Assembly: GCF_041381155.1 (NCBI RefSeq)
Contig: NC_091145.1
Span: forward strand, 42,249,697-42,313,696
DNA length: 64,000 nt
Source of the DNA: Argopecten irradians
Taxonomy: Eukaryota > Mollusca > Bivalvia > Pectinida > Pectinidae
Reading direction: 5' to 3'
The notes below the pieces were generated by a model, which searched no databases, was not told the DNA's origin, and saw nothing but the letters and a program-made list of their open reading frames with translations. The translations under genes and the position numbers were made by a program. Positions 38,941 to 51,665 of this stretch are shown here, piece by piece (the stretch's first letter is position 1; each line of letters starts with the position of its first letter).

Positions 38941-39299
38941 CTATATTGGATTAACAAAAATGAAGTCCTTTAGACTGTACCGATTCCTCGTTGCGTTCAT
39001 GACGGTCATAATGGCACTATTTACTATATCGATTTGTTGATTTGTAAATATGTCCGATGTCTCTAGTGAATATTTCTGTTTTCGGTGATGTCGTCCCTCT
39101 TTGTTGACATCTGTACAGATATAATCTATTTTGGTCGGCTGCACATCTAAGAACATGCTTATCTTCCTCAGTGTTGGAATGAGGTTATCTCTCAGATTAT
39201 CATACCTCACTACTAAAGCACGGTTTTCAAAAACGTCCAGCCATGTTAGGTAGGAATTCCTCCACGCTAGACTCTGTTGCTTCACATATTCGTACCATT
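38941..39299 (-). CDS. WSCD-like sulfotransferase, last coding exon
   Basis: The exon begins after a good acceptor (tttttattatttcag) at 39300 and ends with TAG at 38941. The first two bases (AA) complete a phase-1 codon begun in the exon at 51271-51594, giving glutamate, and the frame then reads 'EWYEYVKQQSLAW'. The encoded 119 residues follow the C-terminal half of WSC-domain sulfotransferases: W-x-x-Y-V, 'LVVRYDNLRDNLIPTLRKI', then 'FLDV', then 'NKEGRHHRKQK'. The family transfers sulfate from PAPS to carbohydrate or related acceptors, usually in the Golgi; acceptor unknown here. The open frame runs 82 bases further upstream into the intron only by chance. Confidence 0.86.
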
Positions 39300-39401
39300 C
39301 TGAAATAATAAAAATGCACTTAAACTTTTTACGAATCTTTGATACAGTATAATGTCTCGTGTCTATTGGTATAGCAAACATTGATTATAGGCTAGGATAT
39401 T

Positions 39402-42400
39402 TTAGCGCTAGACATAATGTCCTTTGTATATTACCGCTAGACATTATGTCCTTTGTATATTACCGCTAGACAGTATGTCCTGTGTATATTACCGCTAGAC
39501 ATTATGTCCTGTGTATATTACCGCTAGACATTATGTCCTGTGTATATTACCGCTAGACATTATGTCCTTTGTATATTACCGCTAGACATTATGTCTTTTG
39601 TATATTACCACTAGACAGTATGAGTATGTCCTGTGTATATTACCGCTAGACATTATGTCCTGTGTATATTACCGCTAGACATTATGTCCTTTGTATATTA
39701 CCGCTAGACAATATGTCATGGGTATATTACCGCTAGACATTATGTCCTTTATATATATTACCGCTAAACATTATGTCCTGTGTATATTACCGCTACACAT
39801 TATGTCCTGTGTATATTACCGCTAAACATTATGTCCTTTGTATATTACCGCTAGACAATATGTCATGGGTATATTACCGCTAGACAGTATGTCCTTTGTA
39901 TATTACCGCTAGACATTATGTCCTTTATATATATTACCGCTAGACATTATGTCCTGTGTATATTACCGCTACACATTATGTCTTGTGTATATTACCGCTA
40001 GACATTATGTCCGGTGTATTACGGTTAGACATTATGTCCTGTGTATATTACCGCTAGACATATGTCCTGTTATATATTACCGCTAGACATTATGTCCTGT
40101 GTATATTACCGCTAGACAGTATGTCTTGTGTATATTACCGCTAGACATTATGTCCGTGTAATTACGTAGACATTATGTCCTGTGTATATTACGCTAGACA
40201 TATGTCCTGTTATTATTACCGCTAGACATATGTCCTGTGTATATTACCGCTAGACATATGTCTAGACCGCTAGACATTATGTCCTGTGTATATTACCCGC
40301 TAGACAGTATGTCCTGTGTATTTTAACGCTAGACAATATGTCCTGTGTATATTACCGCTAGACATTATGTCCTGTGTATATAAACGCTAGGACATTATGT
40401 CCTTTGTATATGACCGCTAGACAGTATGTCCTGTGTATATTAATTACCGCTGCTAGACATTATGTCCAGTGTATATTGCCGCTAGACATTATGTCCTGTG
40501 TATATTACCGCTAGACATTATGTCCTTTGTATATTACCGCTCGGCAATATATCATGGGTATATTACCGCTAGGCAGTATGTCCTTTGTATATTACCGCTA
40601 GACATCATGTCCTTTATATATATATTACCGCAAGACATTATGTACTGTGTATATTACCGCTACACATTATGTCTTGTGTATATTACCGTTAGACATTATG
40701 TCCTTTGCATATTACCGCTAGGCAGTATGTCCTGTGTATATTACCGCTAGACAGTATGTCCTGTGTATATTAATTATCACTAGACATTATGTCCTGTGTA
40801 TATTACCTCTAGACATTATGTCCTGTGTATATTACCGCTAGACAGTATGTCCTGTGTATATTACCGCTAGACAGTATGTCCTGTGTATTTTAAATCTAGA
40901 CAATATGTCCTGTGTATATTACCGCTAGACATTATGTCCTGTGTATATCATCGCTAGACATTATGTCCTTTGTATATTACCGCTAGACATTATGTCCTGT
41001 GTATATTACCGCTAGACATTATGTCCTGTGTATATTACCGCTAGACATTATGTCCTGTGTATATTACCGCTAGACATTATGTCCTGTGTATATTACCGCT
41101 AGACATTATGTCCTGTGTATATCACCGCTAGACATTATGTTCTGTGTATATTACCGCTAGACATCATGTCCTGTGTATATTACCGTTAGACATTATGTCC
41201 TGTGTATATTACAGTTAGACATTATTTCCTGTGTATATTACCGCTAGACATTATGTCCTGTGTATATTACCGCTAGACATTATGTCCTGTGTATATCACC
41301 GCTAGACATTATGTCCTTTGTATATTACCGCTAGACATCATGTCCTGTGTATATTACCGCTATACATTATGTCCTGTGTATATTACCGCTAGACATTTTG
41401 TCCTGTGTACATTAACGTTAGATATAATGTCCTTTGTATATTACCACTAGACATTATGTCCTCTGTATATTTCCGCTAGACATTATGTCCTTTGTATTTT
41501 ACCGCTAGACATTATGTCCTGTGTATATTACCGCTAGACATTATGTCCTGTGTATATTACCGTTAGACATCATGTCCTTTGTATATTACCGCTAGACATT
41601 ATGTCCTGTGTATATTACCGCTAAACATTATGTCCTGTGTATATTACCATTAGACATCATGTCCTGTGTATATTACCGTTAGATATAATGTCCTTTGTAT
41701 TTTACCGTTAGACATCATGTCCTTTGTATATTACCGCTAGACATTATGTCCTCTGTATATTACCGCTAAACATTATGTCCTGTGTATATTACCATTAGAC
41801 ATCATGTCCTGTGTATATTACCGTTAGATATAATGTCCTTTGTATATTACCGCTAGACATTATGTCCTGTGTATATTACCGCTAGACATTATGTCTTGTG
41901 TATATTACCGTTTGATATTATGTCCTGTGTATATTACCGCTAGACATTATGTCCTTTGTATATTACCGCTAGACATTATGTCCTGTGTATATTACCGCTA
42001 GACATTATGTCCTGTGTATATTACCGCTAGACATTATGTCCTGTGTATATTACCGCTAGACATTATGTCCTGTGTATATTACCGCTAGACATTATGTCCT
42101 GTGTATATTACCGCTGGACATTATGTCCTGTGTATATTACCGCTGGACATTATGTCCTGTGTATATTACCGCTGGACATTATGTCCTGTGTATATTACCG
42201 CTGGACATTATGTCCTCTGTATATTACCGCTGGACATTATGTCCTGTGTATATTACCGCTGGACATTATGTCCTTTGTATATTACCGCTAGACATTATGT
42301 CCTGTGTATATTACCGCTAGACATTATGTCCTTTGTATATTACCGCTAGACATTATGTCCTGTGTATATTACCGCTAGACATTATGTCCTGTGTAATTTA

Positions 42401-45400
42401 CCGTTAGACATTATGTCCTTTGTATATTACCGCTAGACATTATGTCCTGTGTATATTACCGCTAGACATTATGTCCTGTGTATATTACCGCTAGACATTA
42501 TGTCCTGTGTATATTACCGCTAGACATTATGTCCTGTGTATATTACCGCTAGACATTATGTCCTGTGTATATTACCGCTAGACATTATGTCCTGTGTATA
42601 TTACCGCTAGACATTATGTCCTGTGTATATTACCGCTAGACATTATGTCCTGTGTATATTACCGCTAGACAGTATGTCCTGTGTATATTAATTACCGCTG
42701 CTAGACATTATGTCCTGTGTATATTACCGCTAGACATTATGTCCTGTGTATATTACCGCTAGACATTATGTCCTTTGTATATTACCGCTCGACAATATAT
42801 CATGGGTATATTACCGCTAGGCAGTATGTCCTTTGTATATTACCAGTAGACATTATGTCCTTTGTATATTACCGTTCGACAATATATCATGGGTATATTA
42901 CCGCTAGGCAGTATGTCCTTTGTATATTACCGCTAGACATCATGTCCTTTATTAATATTACCGCAAGACATTATGTCCTTTGTATATTACCGCTAGATAT
43001 TATGTCCTGTGTATATTACCGCTAGATATTATGTCCTTTGTATATTGACGCTAGACATCATGTCCAGTGTATATTACCGTTAGACATTATGTCCTGTGTA
43101 TATTACCGTTAGACGTTATGTCCAGTGTATATTACCGCTAGACATTATGTCCTGTGTATATTACTGCTAGACATTATGTCCTGTGTATATTACCGCTAGA
43201 CATTATGTCCTGTGTATATTACCGCTAGACATTATGTCATGTGTATATTACCGTTAGACATTATGTCCTGTGTATATTACCGCTAGACATTATGTCATGT
43301 GTATATAACCGCTAGACATTATGCCCTGTGTATTTTACCGCTAGATATTATGTCCTGTGTATATTACCGTTAGACATCATGTCCTTTGTATATTACCGCT
43401 AGACATTTTGTCCTGTGTACATTAACGTTAGATATAATGTCCTTTGTATATTACCGCTAGACATTATGTCCTGTGTATATTACCGTTAGACATCATGTCC
43501 TTTGTATATTACCGCTAGAAATTATGTCCTGTGTATATTACCGCTGAACATAATATCCTTTGTATTTTACCGCTAGACATCATGTCCTTTGTATATTACT
43601 TTTTATTTATTTGTTTAGTTTTACGTCCTATTAACAGCCAGGGTCATGTAAGGACGTGCCAGGTTTGTTGGTTGAGGAAAGCCGGAGTACCCGGAGAAAA
43701 ACCACCGGCCAGCGGTTAGTACCTGGCAACTGCCCCACATGGGATTCGAACCCGCATCCCAGAGGTGAAGGCCTTGTGGTAATATGTCGGGACATCTTAA
43801 CCACTCGGCCACCGCGGCCCCTGTTTGTATATTACCGCTAGAAATTATGTCCTGTGTACGTGACCGTTAGATATAATGTCCTGTGTATATTACCGCTGGA
43901 CATTATGTCCTGTGTATATTACCGCTGGACATTATGTCCTTTGTATATTACCGCTGGACATAATGTCCTTGTATATTACCGCTAGACATTATATCCTGTG
44001 TATATTACCGCTGGACATTATGTCCTTTGTATATTACCGCTGGACATTATGTCCTGTGTATATTACCGCTGGACATAATGTCATTGTATATTACCGCTAA
44101 ACATTATGTCCTGTGTATATTACCGCTAGACATTATGTCCTGTGTATATTACCGTTAGACATCATGTCCTTTGTATATTATCGCTAGACATTATGCCCTG
44201 TGTACGTGATCGTTAGATATAATGTCCTCTGTATATTACCGCTGGACATTATGTCCTGTGTATATTACCGCTGGACATAATGTCCTTGTATATTACCGCT
44301 AGACATTATGTCCTGTGTATATTACCGCTGGACATTATGTCCTTTGTATATTACCGCTGAACATTATGTCCTGTGTATATTAACGCTAGACATTATGTCC
44401 TGTATATATTACCGCTAGACAGTATGTCCTTTGTATATTACCGCTGGACATTATGTCCTTTGTATATTACCGCTAGACATCATGTCCTTTATATATATTA
44501 CCGCAAGACATTATGTCCTGTGTATATTACCGCTACACATTATGTCCTGTGTATATTACCGCTAGACAGTATGTCCTTTGTATATTACCGCTGGACATTA
44601 TGTCCTTTGTATATTACCGCTAGACATCATGTCCTTTATATATATTACCGCAAGACATTATGTCCTGTGTATATTACCGCTACACATTATGTCCTGTGTA
44701 TATTACCGCTAGACAGTATGTCCTGTGTATATTACCGCTAGACATTATGTCCTGTGTATATTAATTATCACTAGACATTATGTCCTGTGTATATTACCGC
44801 TAGACAGTATGTCCTGTGTATTTTAAATCTAGACAATATGTCATGTGTATATTACCGCTAGACATTATGTTCTGTGTATATCACCGCTAGACATTATGTC
44901 CTTTGTATATTACCGCTAGACAATATGTCCTGTGTATATTACCGCTAGACATTATGTCCTGTGTATATTACCGTTAGACATCATGTCCTGTGTATATTAC
45001 CGTTAGACATTATTTCCTGTGTATATTACCGCTAGACATTATGTCCTGTGTATATTACCGTTAGACATTATGTCCTGTGTATATTACCGTTAGACATTAT
45101 TTCCTGTGTATATTACCGCTAGACAGTATGTCCTGTGTATATTACCGTTAGACATTATTTCCTGTGTATATTACCGCTAGACAGTATGTCCTGTGTATAT
45201 TACCGCTAGACATTATGTCTTGTGTATATTACCGCTAGACAGTATGTCCTGTGTATATTACCGCTAGACATTATGTCCTGTGTACATTACCGCTAGACAT
45301 TATGTCATGTGTATATTACCGCTAGACATTATGTCATGTGTATATTACCGTTAGACATTATGTCCCGTGTATATTACCGCTAGACATTATGTCCAGTGTA

Positions 45401-48310
45401 TATTACCGCTAGACATTATGTCCTGTGTATATTACCGCTAGACATTATGTCCTGTGTATATTACCGTTAGACATTATTTCCTGTGTATATTACCGCTAGA
45501 CATTATGTCCTGTGTATATTACCGCTAGACATTATATCATTTGTATATTACCGCTAGACATAATGTTTTTATATGTATTACCGCTAGACAGTATATCCTG
45601 TATATATTACCGCTAGCCATTATGTCCTTTGTATATTAACGCTAGACATTATGTCCTGTGTATATTACCGCTAGACATTATATCATTTGTATATTACCGC
45701 TAGACATAATGTTTTTATATGTATTACCGCTAGACAGTATATCCTGTATAAATTACCGCTAGCCATTATTTCCTGTGTATATTAACGCTAGACAGTATGT
45801 CCTGTGTATATTGCCGCTAGACAGTATGTCCTGTGTATATTACCGCTAGACAGTATGTCCTGTGTATATTACCGCTAGACAGTATGTCCTGTGTATATTA
45901 CCGTTAGACATTATGTCCTGTGTATATTACCGCTAGACATTATGTCCTGTGTATATTACCGCTAGACATTATGTCCTGTGTATATTACCGCTAGACATTA
46001 TGTCCTGTGTATATTACCGCTAGACATTATGTCCAGTGTATATTACCGCTAGACATTATGTCCTGTGTATATTACCGCTAGACATTATGTCCTGTGTATA
46101 TTACCGTTAGACATTATTTCCGGTGTATATTACCGCTAGACATTATGTCCTGTGTATATTACCGCTAGACATTATTTCCTGTGTATATTACCGCTAGACA
46201 TTATGTCCTGTGTATATTACCGCTAGACATTATGTCCTGTGTATATTACCGCTAGACATTATGTCCTGTGTATATTACCGCTAGACATTATGTCCTGTGT
46301 ATATTACCGCTAGACATTATGTCCTGTGTATATTACCGTTAGACATTATTTCCGGTGTATATTACCGCTAGACATTATGTCCTGTGTATATTACCGCTAG
46401 ACATTATATCATTTGTATATTACCGCTAGACATAATGTTTTATATGTATTACCGCTAGACAGTATATCCTGTGTATATTACCGCTAGCCATTATGTCCTT
46501 TGTATATTGACGCTAGACATCATGTTCTTTGTATATTACCGCTAGACAATATGTCCTGTGTACGTGACCGTTAGATAAAATGTCCTCTGTATATTACCGC
46601 TGGACATTATGTCCTGTGTATATTACCGCTGGACATTATGTCCTTTGTATATTACCGCTGGACATTATGTCCTGTGTATATTACCGCTGGACATTATGTC
46701 CTTTGTATATTAACGCTAGACATTATGTCCTGTGTATTTTACCGCTAGACATTATGTCCTGTGTATATTACCGCTAGACAGTATGTCCTGTGTATATTAC
46801 CGCTAAACATTATGTCCTGTGTATATTACCGCTAAACATTATGTCCTGTGTATATTACCGCTAAACATTATGTCCTGTGTATATAACCTTTAGACATCAT
46901 TTCCTTTGTATATTACCGCTAGACATTATGTCCTGTGTACATGACCGTTAGACATTATGTCCTGTGTATATTACCGCTGGATATTATGTCCTGTGTATAT
47001 TACCGCTAAACATTATGTCCTGTCTATATAACCTTTAGACATCATTTCCTTTGTATATTACCGCTAGACATTATGTCCTGTGTATTTTACCGCTGGATAT
47101 TATGTCCTGTGTATATTGCAGCTAGACATTATGTCCTGTGTATATAACCGCTAGACATAATGTTTTTTATATGTATTACCGCTAGACAGTATATCCTGTG
47201 TATATTACCGCAAGCCATTATGTCCTTTGTATATTGACGCGAGACATTATATTCTTTGTATGTTACCGCTAGACAGTATGACCTGTGTATATTACCGTTA
47301 GATATAATGTCCTCTGTATATTACCGCTAGACATTATGTTCTGTGTATATTACCGCTAGACATACTGTCCTGTGTATATTTATTACCGCTAGACATTATG
47401 TCCTTGTATATTACCGCTAGACATTATGTCCTGTGTATATTACCACTAGACATTATGTCCTGTGTATATTACCGCTAGACATTATGTTCTGTGTTTATTT
47501 TTTAACGCTAGACATTATGTCCTGTGTATATTACCACTAGACATTAAATCATTTGTATATTACCGCTAGACATAATTTTTTTTTATATGTATTACCGCTA
47601 GACAGTATGTCCTGTGTATATTAACGCTAGCCATTATTTCCTTTGTATATTGACGCTAGACATTATATTCTTTGTATATTACCGCTGGACACTATGACCT
47701 GGGTATATTACCGCTAGACATTATGTCCTGTGTATATTACCGCTAGACATTATATCATTTGTATATTACCGCTAGACATTACGTCCTTTATATATATTAC
47801 CGCTAGATAGTATGTTATGTGTATATTACCGCTAGACATTATGTCCTGTGTATATTACCGCTAGACAGTATGTCCTGTGTATATTACCGCTAGACATTAT
47901 GTCCTGTGTATATTACCGCTAGACAGTATGTCCTGTGTATATTACCGCTAGACATTATGTCCCGTGTATATTACCGCTAGACATTATGTCCGGTGTATAT
48001 TACCGCTAGACATTATGTCCTGTGTATATTACCGCTAGACATTATGTCCTGTGTATATTACCGCTAGACATTATGTCCTTTGTATATTACCGCTAGACAG
48101 TATGTCCTGTGTATATTACCGCTAGACATTATGTCCTGTGTATATTACCGCTAGACATTACGTCCTGTGTATATTACCGCTAGACATTATGTCCTGTCTA
48201 TATAACAGCTAGATATTATGTCCTTTGTATATTACCGCTAGACAGTATGTCCTGCGTATATTACCGCTAGACATAATGTCCTTTTATATTACCGCTAGAC
48301 ATTATATCAT
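39402..48310. repeat. 29-bp minisatellite, about 300 copies, intronic
   Basis: The unit reads 'attaccgctagacattatg' followed by 'tcctgtgta' and 't', 29 bases in all. After removing the SINE, the array holds about 8.67 kb, or roughly 300 units. Common variants are gttagac, gctggac, catcatgtcc, cagtatgtcc and tttgtat for tgtgtat. Larger blocks are duplicated: a ~147-base block repeats at 44415 and 44562, and the variant 'cataatgttttt' block recurs near 45560, 45700, 46430, 47155 and 47565. Because 29 is not a multiple of three, long spurious open frames arise in all plus frames. They should not be annotated as genes. Confidence 0.97.
43600..43823 (-). mobile_element. tRNA-derived SINE inserted in the minisatellite
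   Basis: On the minus strand the element starts with a tRNA-like head. Its A box is 'gtggccgagtggttaag' and its B box 'gggttcgaatcc', spaced like a long-variable-arm tRNA (serine/leucine type). A tRNA-unrelated body follows, then a tail containing 'taataggacgtaaaac' and short AAAT repeats. The 12 bases tttgtatattac flank it on both sides (43588-43599 and 43824-43835), a target-site duplication made from the minisatellite unit itself. The body from 43620 to 43665 is shared with the composite repeat at 55196. SINEs are mobilised by a partner LINE; the partner is not identified here. Confidence 0.9.
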
Positions 48311-48329
48311 TAATGATGACTAACAGAGA

Positions 48330-51070
48330 ATGAATTACTTAAAAGCATAGGATTGACCTCAGGTACGTCCAGGACATGCCAATGCCCTTAATAAATTTGC
48401 TCTATTCCTGATCGGGTGTCAGAATGCAATCGTGTCTACTGATGTGATCGGACATTCAGAGAACATGAAAAGACTGATGCTGAAGCTTCCCTTCCATCTA
48501 CATGATCGCTGGAGAAACCAAGAGTTGAATTCAAACGAATCCATGATATTGGTGAGATATAAGGACTTCTCTTTTTGTGAAGGCTAAGTCATTTGGAAGT
48601 TTAACTGTAGGGACTTGGACATCATGCCAATTCAAAATTCATCTGAAAAGAATAAGTCTAGTCAAATAGCTAATACTACCACTGAATTATATACAATAAA
48701 GTAAAAATCAAAGGTTAGGGTTAGGGTTATATCGAAGAAAATGGTTTGTCCTGCGGCTGCTTGAGGAAAGGACTCATGGCAAAGACGTGCAAGAACCAAT
48801 TAATTTGTAGCTTGTGCGGAAAGACACGCCCTTTCATTATGCATGATAATTAGAAAATACACTTTTGCTGTGAATGATCAATCAGCTATTGATGTATCGA
48901 GTGCTATAGCAATTATTCCTGTGAAAAATAAACAGAAGAATAAAAGCATGAGATATCTGTATTCCTTGACACGTGGAGTTGTACTTCATTTTGAACATCT
49001 TGGAGCCTGCCGCCATAAAATAGAACAACTCACACTGGGTACTATGGGAAAGCCATTCAAAATGAGAACATATGACCAGTATTCAGGTTAACAATAAGAA
49101 CAACATGGATAATATCATTGACTTAGGATTTCAATATGTAACAGAGTGAAATATTTTAATGTATATATATTGTTGTACTTGTATTTAATATTTCCTGTAG
49201 CATTGATGGGTATGGATGTTTTGGATGTGAAGGACAAGACACAATGTACACCTGATAGAAAACAAAATATCTGATTGGTCTTGACTGGCCAATCGGATAA
49301 TATACATGATATTCCCAGTGTGGGTAGGTATTGTCACACACGTGCTCTGGACACTGCAGGAAGTAGTTCATTATCTACAGGTAGGTAATTATATCAGACT
49401 ATATAAAGGTGTTATCATTTATTACTAAAATTGTTAGTATAGACATTGATGGCGAGAAAGATGTTAGAAGACATCAAGAATAAATTCATTCAGAATCCAA
49501 AGTTCAATGAGGATTATACCAATTCCGTTATTGTGGCGAGATAACAACATAGAATAGGAGCCCAGAATCTACTGGGTGACTTGTTTGGGATCACGTTATT
49601 TCTTACATATGTAACTATGCTTATTATAGAACGGTAGAGGACAGCAAACCTTCAACCAAGACGTTCGGGATACTGTCAAGAGAACATGCATGTTGATGAC
49701 TGCTTACTTGAGGATATTATAAAGATTTGCAAGGCAGGACGGTTTTTGAATAACAAGTGGTTAAGCAACGATTCAGTTGTTATTGATTCCATTCCTGATG
49801 AAGAACACTCGAAAAGTAAAAAACTGTAGAGTCTTGACAGCGAACCACCTATTGACATAGCTCTAGATGTGTACTGGTTTATGGAGACTGAATCACTTGG
49901 ATTACAAATTCTTTAGGAACATGCCAACAAATAGAAGAAGTATGCTGTCAATCATCAGTTCAGTGTACGATCTCCTTGGAATAGCATCACCCTTCGTGCT
50001 AAAGGTCAAATTCATTCTTTAAAGATTTTGCAAGAACGGAGTATGATGGGAAGATGATATATCAGGAGAAGATCTGAAGAATTTAAATGACTGGCAAAAC
50101 CAGCTTCCAGATCTTGATCGATGTTTTAAGACAGGGAATCTAAAACAGATTATTTCATGCCAACATCATCGCTTTGCAGACGCAAACAACGTAGGATTTG
50201 GAATGGTGTTCTTATAACGGTTTATAGATAGCAATGGACAAATTGACTGTTCTTTTATCTTTGGGAAATCAAGAGTCGCTCCATTAAAGACCATTGTTAT
50301 ACTTAGAAAGGAAGTCTTGTAAAGCTATGTAAACTTTACATTACCAACTAACGTACAATACAGAAAAAGTTCTTATGTATATCTACAACAAACACTTACT
50401 GTCTCACGCCTTTTTCGCGAACCGTGTTCAAATCAGTCATGATGCAACGGAGGACGACTAATGGCTTTACATAAGCACTAAACAATCCAGCAGACTGCGC
50501 CTCTCGAAGTTTAGGATTTCGGAAGATTCCTCGGAATAAAGCTTGGTCCAAAGGACAGGGGTAGTCTGAGTGCACAGTTATTGACATGACTGCAGGCACA
50601 GTAGAAGATGTGTAGTAGCTAGTGTCCGCAGTGAAGTGAGTGACGGCATGGAAAAACTACTGAATCAATATTCAAACTGGTCTTAATTGAAATAGATGTA
50701 GGTTAAATTCTTTTTGCGATGAATAATCTGTGTATTTCTTCGGAGAGAACGAAGGAAATGAAATAAAGTACAATGCATAATTATTAGAGAAATATCCTAC
50801 AAGAGGAATGCAAAACTGATTGTCGGTCATTGTGACCGAAAGACAGAGCATAATTTGGAGAAGAGCAACGAACCTGCTTGATGTTCGTCTTAGCGCATGA
50901 CTACTCGAAAGGGCAGAAACTGCTTCGATCAAATACAAACCATTTATTTACAGAGGAAATTGAGGTTCTTCGGAAATCTCACAACGGCTCACAATCACCA
51001 AAACTGAAAGGATCATCAGTACTGCGACGAGACACGCAATTTCCTAGAGCATGTGATTTGTCGTATGTTA
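48330..51070 (+). mobile_element. Decayed BEL/Pao LTR retrotransposon remnant in the intron
   Basis: Plus-strand fragments appear in BEL/Pao order. The gag-like part (about 48370-48540) includes 'MKRLMLKLPFHLHDRWRN'. A cysteine-rich block (about 48748-48850) has C-x2-C-x3-...-C-x2-C spacing like the BEL zinc knuckle. The end of the RT comes next, with a V-D-D-C-L box at about 49690 followed by 'KWLSNDSVVIDSIPDEE'. The connection ('SIISSVYDLLGIASPFVLK', 49950) follows. RNase H-like pieces (50190-50480, 'FANRVQISHDATEDD') and the pre-integrase linker (50940-51050, 'FTEEIEVLRKS') complete it. Many stops, frameshifts and deletions interrupt it, protease and most of the integrase are missing, and no LTRs were found. 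It lies antisense to the host gene. Confidence 0.75.
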
Positions 51071-51270
51071 AGTAAAAACACTACTTCCAAAAGGAAAATG
51101 TGTTATAATGTATTACGATGTTTCTGTGATAATGACTTATGAAAAACATTATTTACAACTATTTTGTTTAATAATCAATCATGTGTATTGTGAAATAGTT
51201 TGATTGTAACACTCGACATGACCGGCACAGACTAGCTTCGATATATATATAAATATCGCATGGGTCTTAC

Positions 51271-51594
51271 CAGTTGAATTGAATTTCGAGGGGTTGACTA
51301 AGGCATGAAAATGATCCTTTATAATTCGCTTATTTTCCTTTTCTCCGACGAATGTATCATTCACTGAATATTGGGATGGTTTTCCATTCCTCCAATTGAA
51401 ATAAGCTTTAAGAGCATCAAATGGGTTTCTGATCAGTATTATAGCCTTCTGAAATCCTCTGAGCTTGTCCTTTGCCTGATAGTGACTTTTATATACAATA
51501 CAGCCTTTTGATTTTGTGCTTGGTAAGACACATTCTCCGGGGAATCCGTGCCTGACCAAAAACTGATCGCAGTAAACAGTCCCAGTACAATAAC
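51271..51594 (-). CDS. WSCD-like sulfotransferase, internal exon
   Basis: The exon begins after acceptor 'cttatctttccag' (ending at 51595) and ends at donor 'ctg|gtaagacc'. It has 324 bases, starting with two bases of a split codon and ending with one. It reads 'YCTGTVYCDQF', then 'GFPGECV', which match the 'YTGSxYxD...GFxGE' block of WSC-domain sulfotransferases. Then come 'CIVYKSH' (the family's K-T-H/K-S-H stretch) and 'KAIILIRNPFDALKAYFNWR', the R-N-P box expected to bind the 3'-phosphate of PAPS. The N-terminal P-loop-like 5'-phosphosulfate motif (PGSGNTW in relatives) would lie in an upstream exon that I could not find in this window. Any signal anchor and WSC domain would also be upstream. 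Gene is therefore partial here. Confidence 0.86.
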
Positions 51595-51621
51595 CTGGAA
51601 AGATAAGAAAAATGAGGTTAT

Positions 51622-51665
51622 TTTGATCACAGTTAACAGTCCCCGTACAGTAGCCTGAACATATA
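51622..51665 (-). repeat. Duplicated copy of the exon's 5' end in the upstream intron
   Basis: The 60 bases spanning the acceptor and first ~30 bases of the 51271-51594 exon recur just upstream on the minus strand. Plus-strand 'tgatcacagttaacagtccc' matches 'tgatcgcagtaaacagtccc', followed by 'cctgaa' for 'cctgga' and 'ggggtta' for 'gaggtta'. The AG and pyrimidine tract of the copy are damaged, so it is probably not used. Confidence 0.75.

Larger units (their letters stand above)
39300..51270 (-). other. 11,971-bp phase-1 intron of the sulfotransferase gene
   Basis: Donor GTAAGACC (51270 downwards on the minus strand) and acceptor TTATTTCAG (ending 39300) follow the GT-AG rule and keep the reading frame. 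The intron is almost wholly made of repeats: the 29-bp minisatellite with its SINE (39402-48310), then a decayed BEL/Pao element (48330-51070). The minisatellite begins only about 100 bases from the acceptor. Confidence 0.8.

Noticed and set aside
43621..43841. Open frames on both strands over the tRNA-like SINE
   Set aside because: Typical by-products of SINE sequence. The feature is explained by the tRNA head, tail and target duplication.
40469..46777. Many open frames of 60-120 codons reading 'YITARHYVLCILPLDIMS'-like repeats
   Set aside because: They arise because the 29-bp unit lacks stops in the plus frames; 29 is not divisible by three, so each frame gives the same repeat. There is no start context, splice signal or codon bias.
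39402..48310. CRISPR-like array
   Set aside because: The units are contiguous with no unique spacers, and the sequence is clearly eukaryotic.
48714..48729. 'aggttagggttagggtta' as a telomeric repeat
   Set aside because: Only about two and a half TTAGGG-like units lie within the BEL/Pao remnant. This is too short to call an interstitial telomere.
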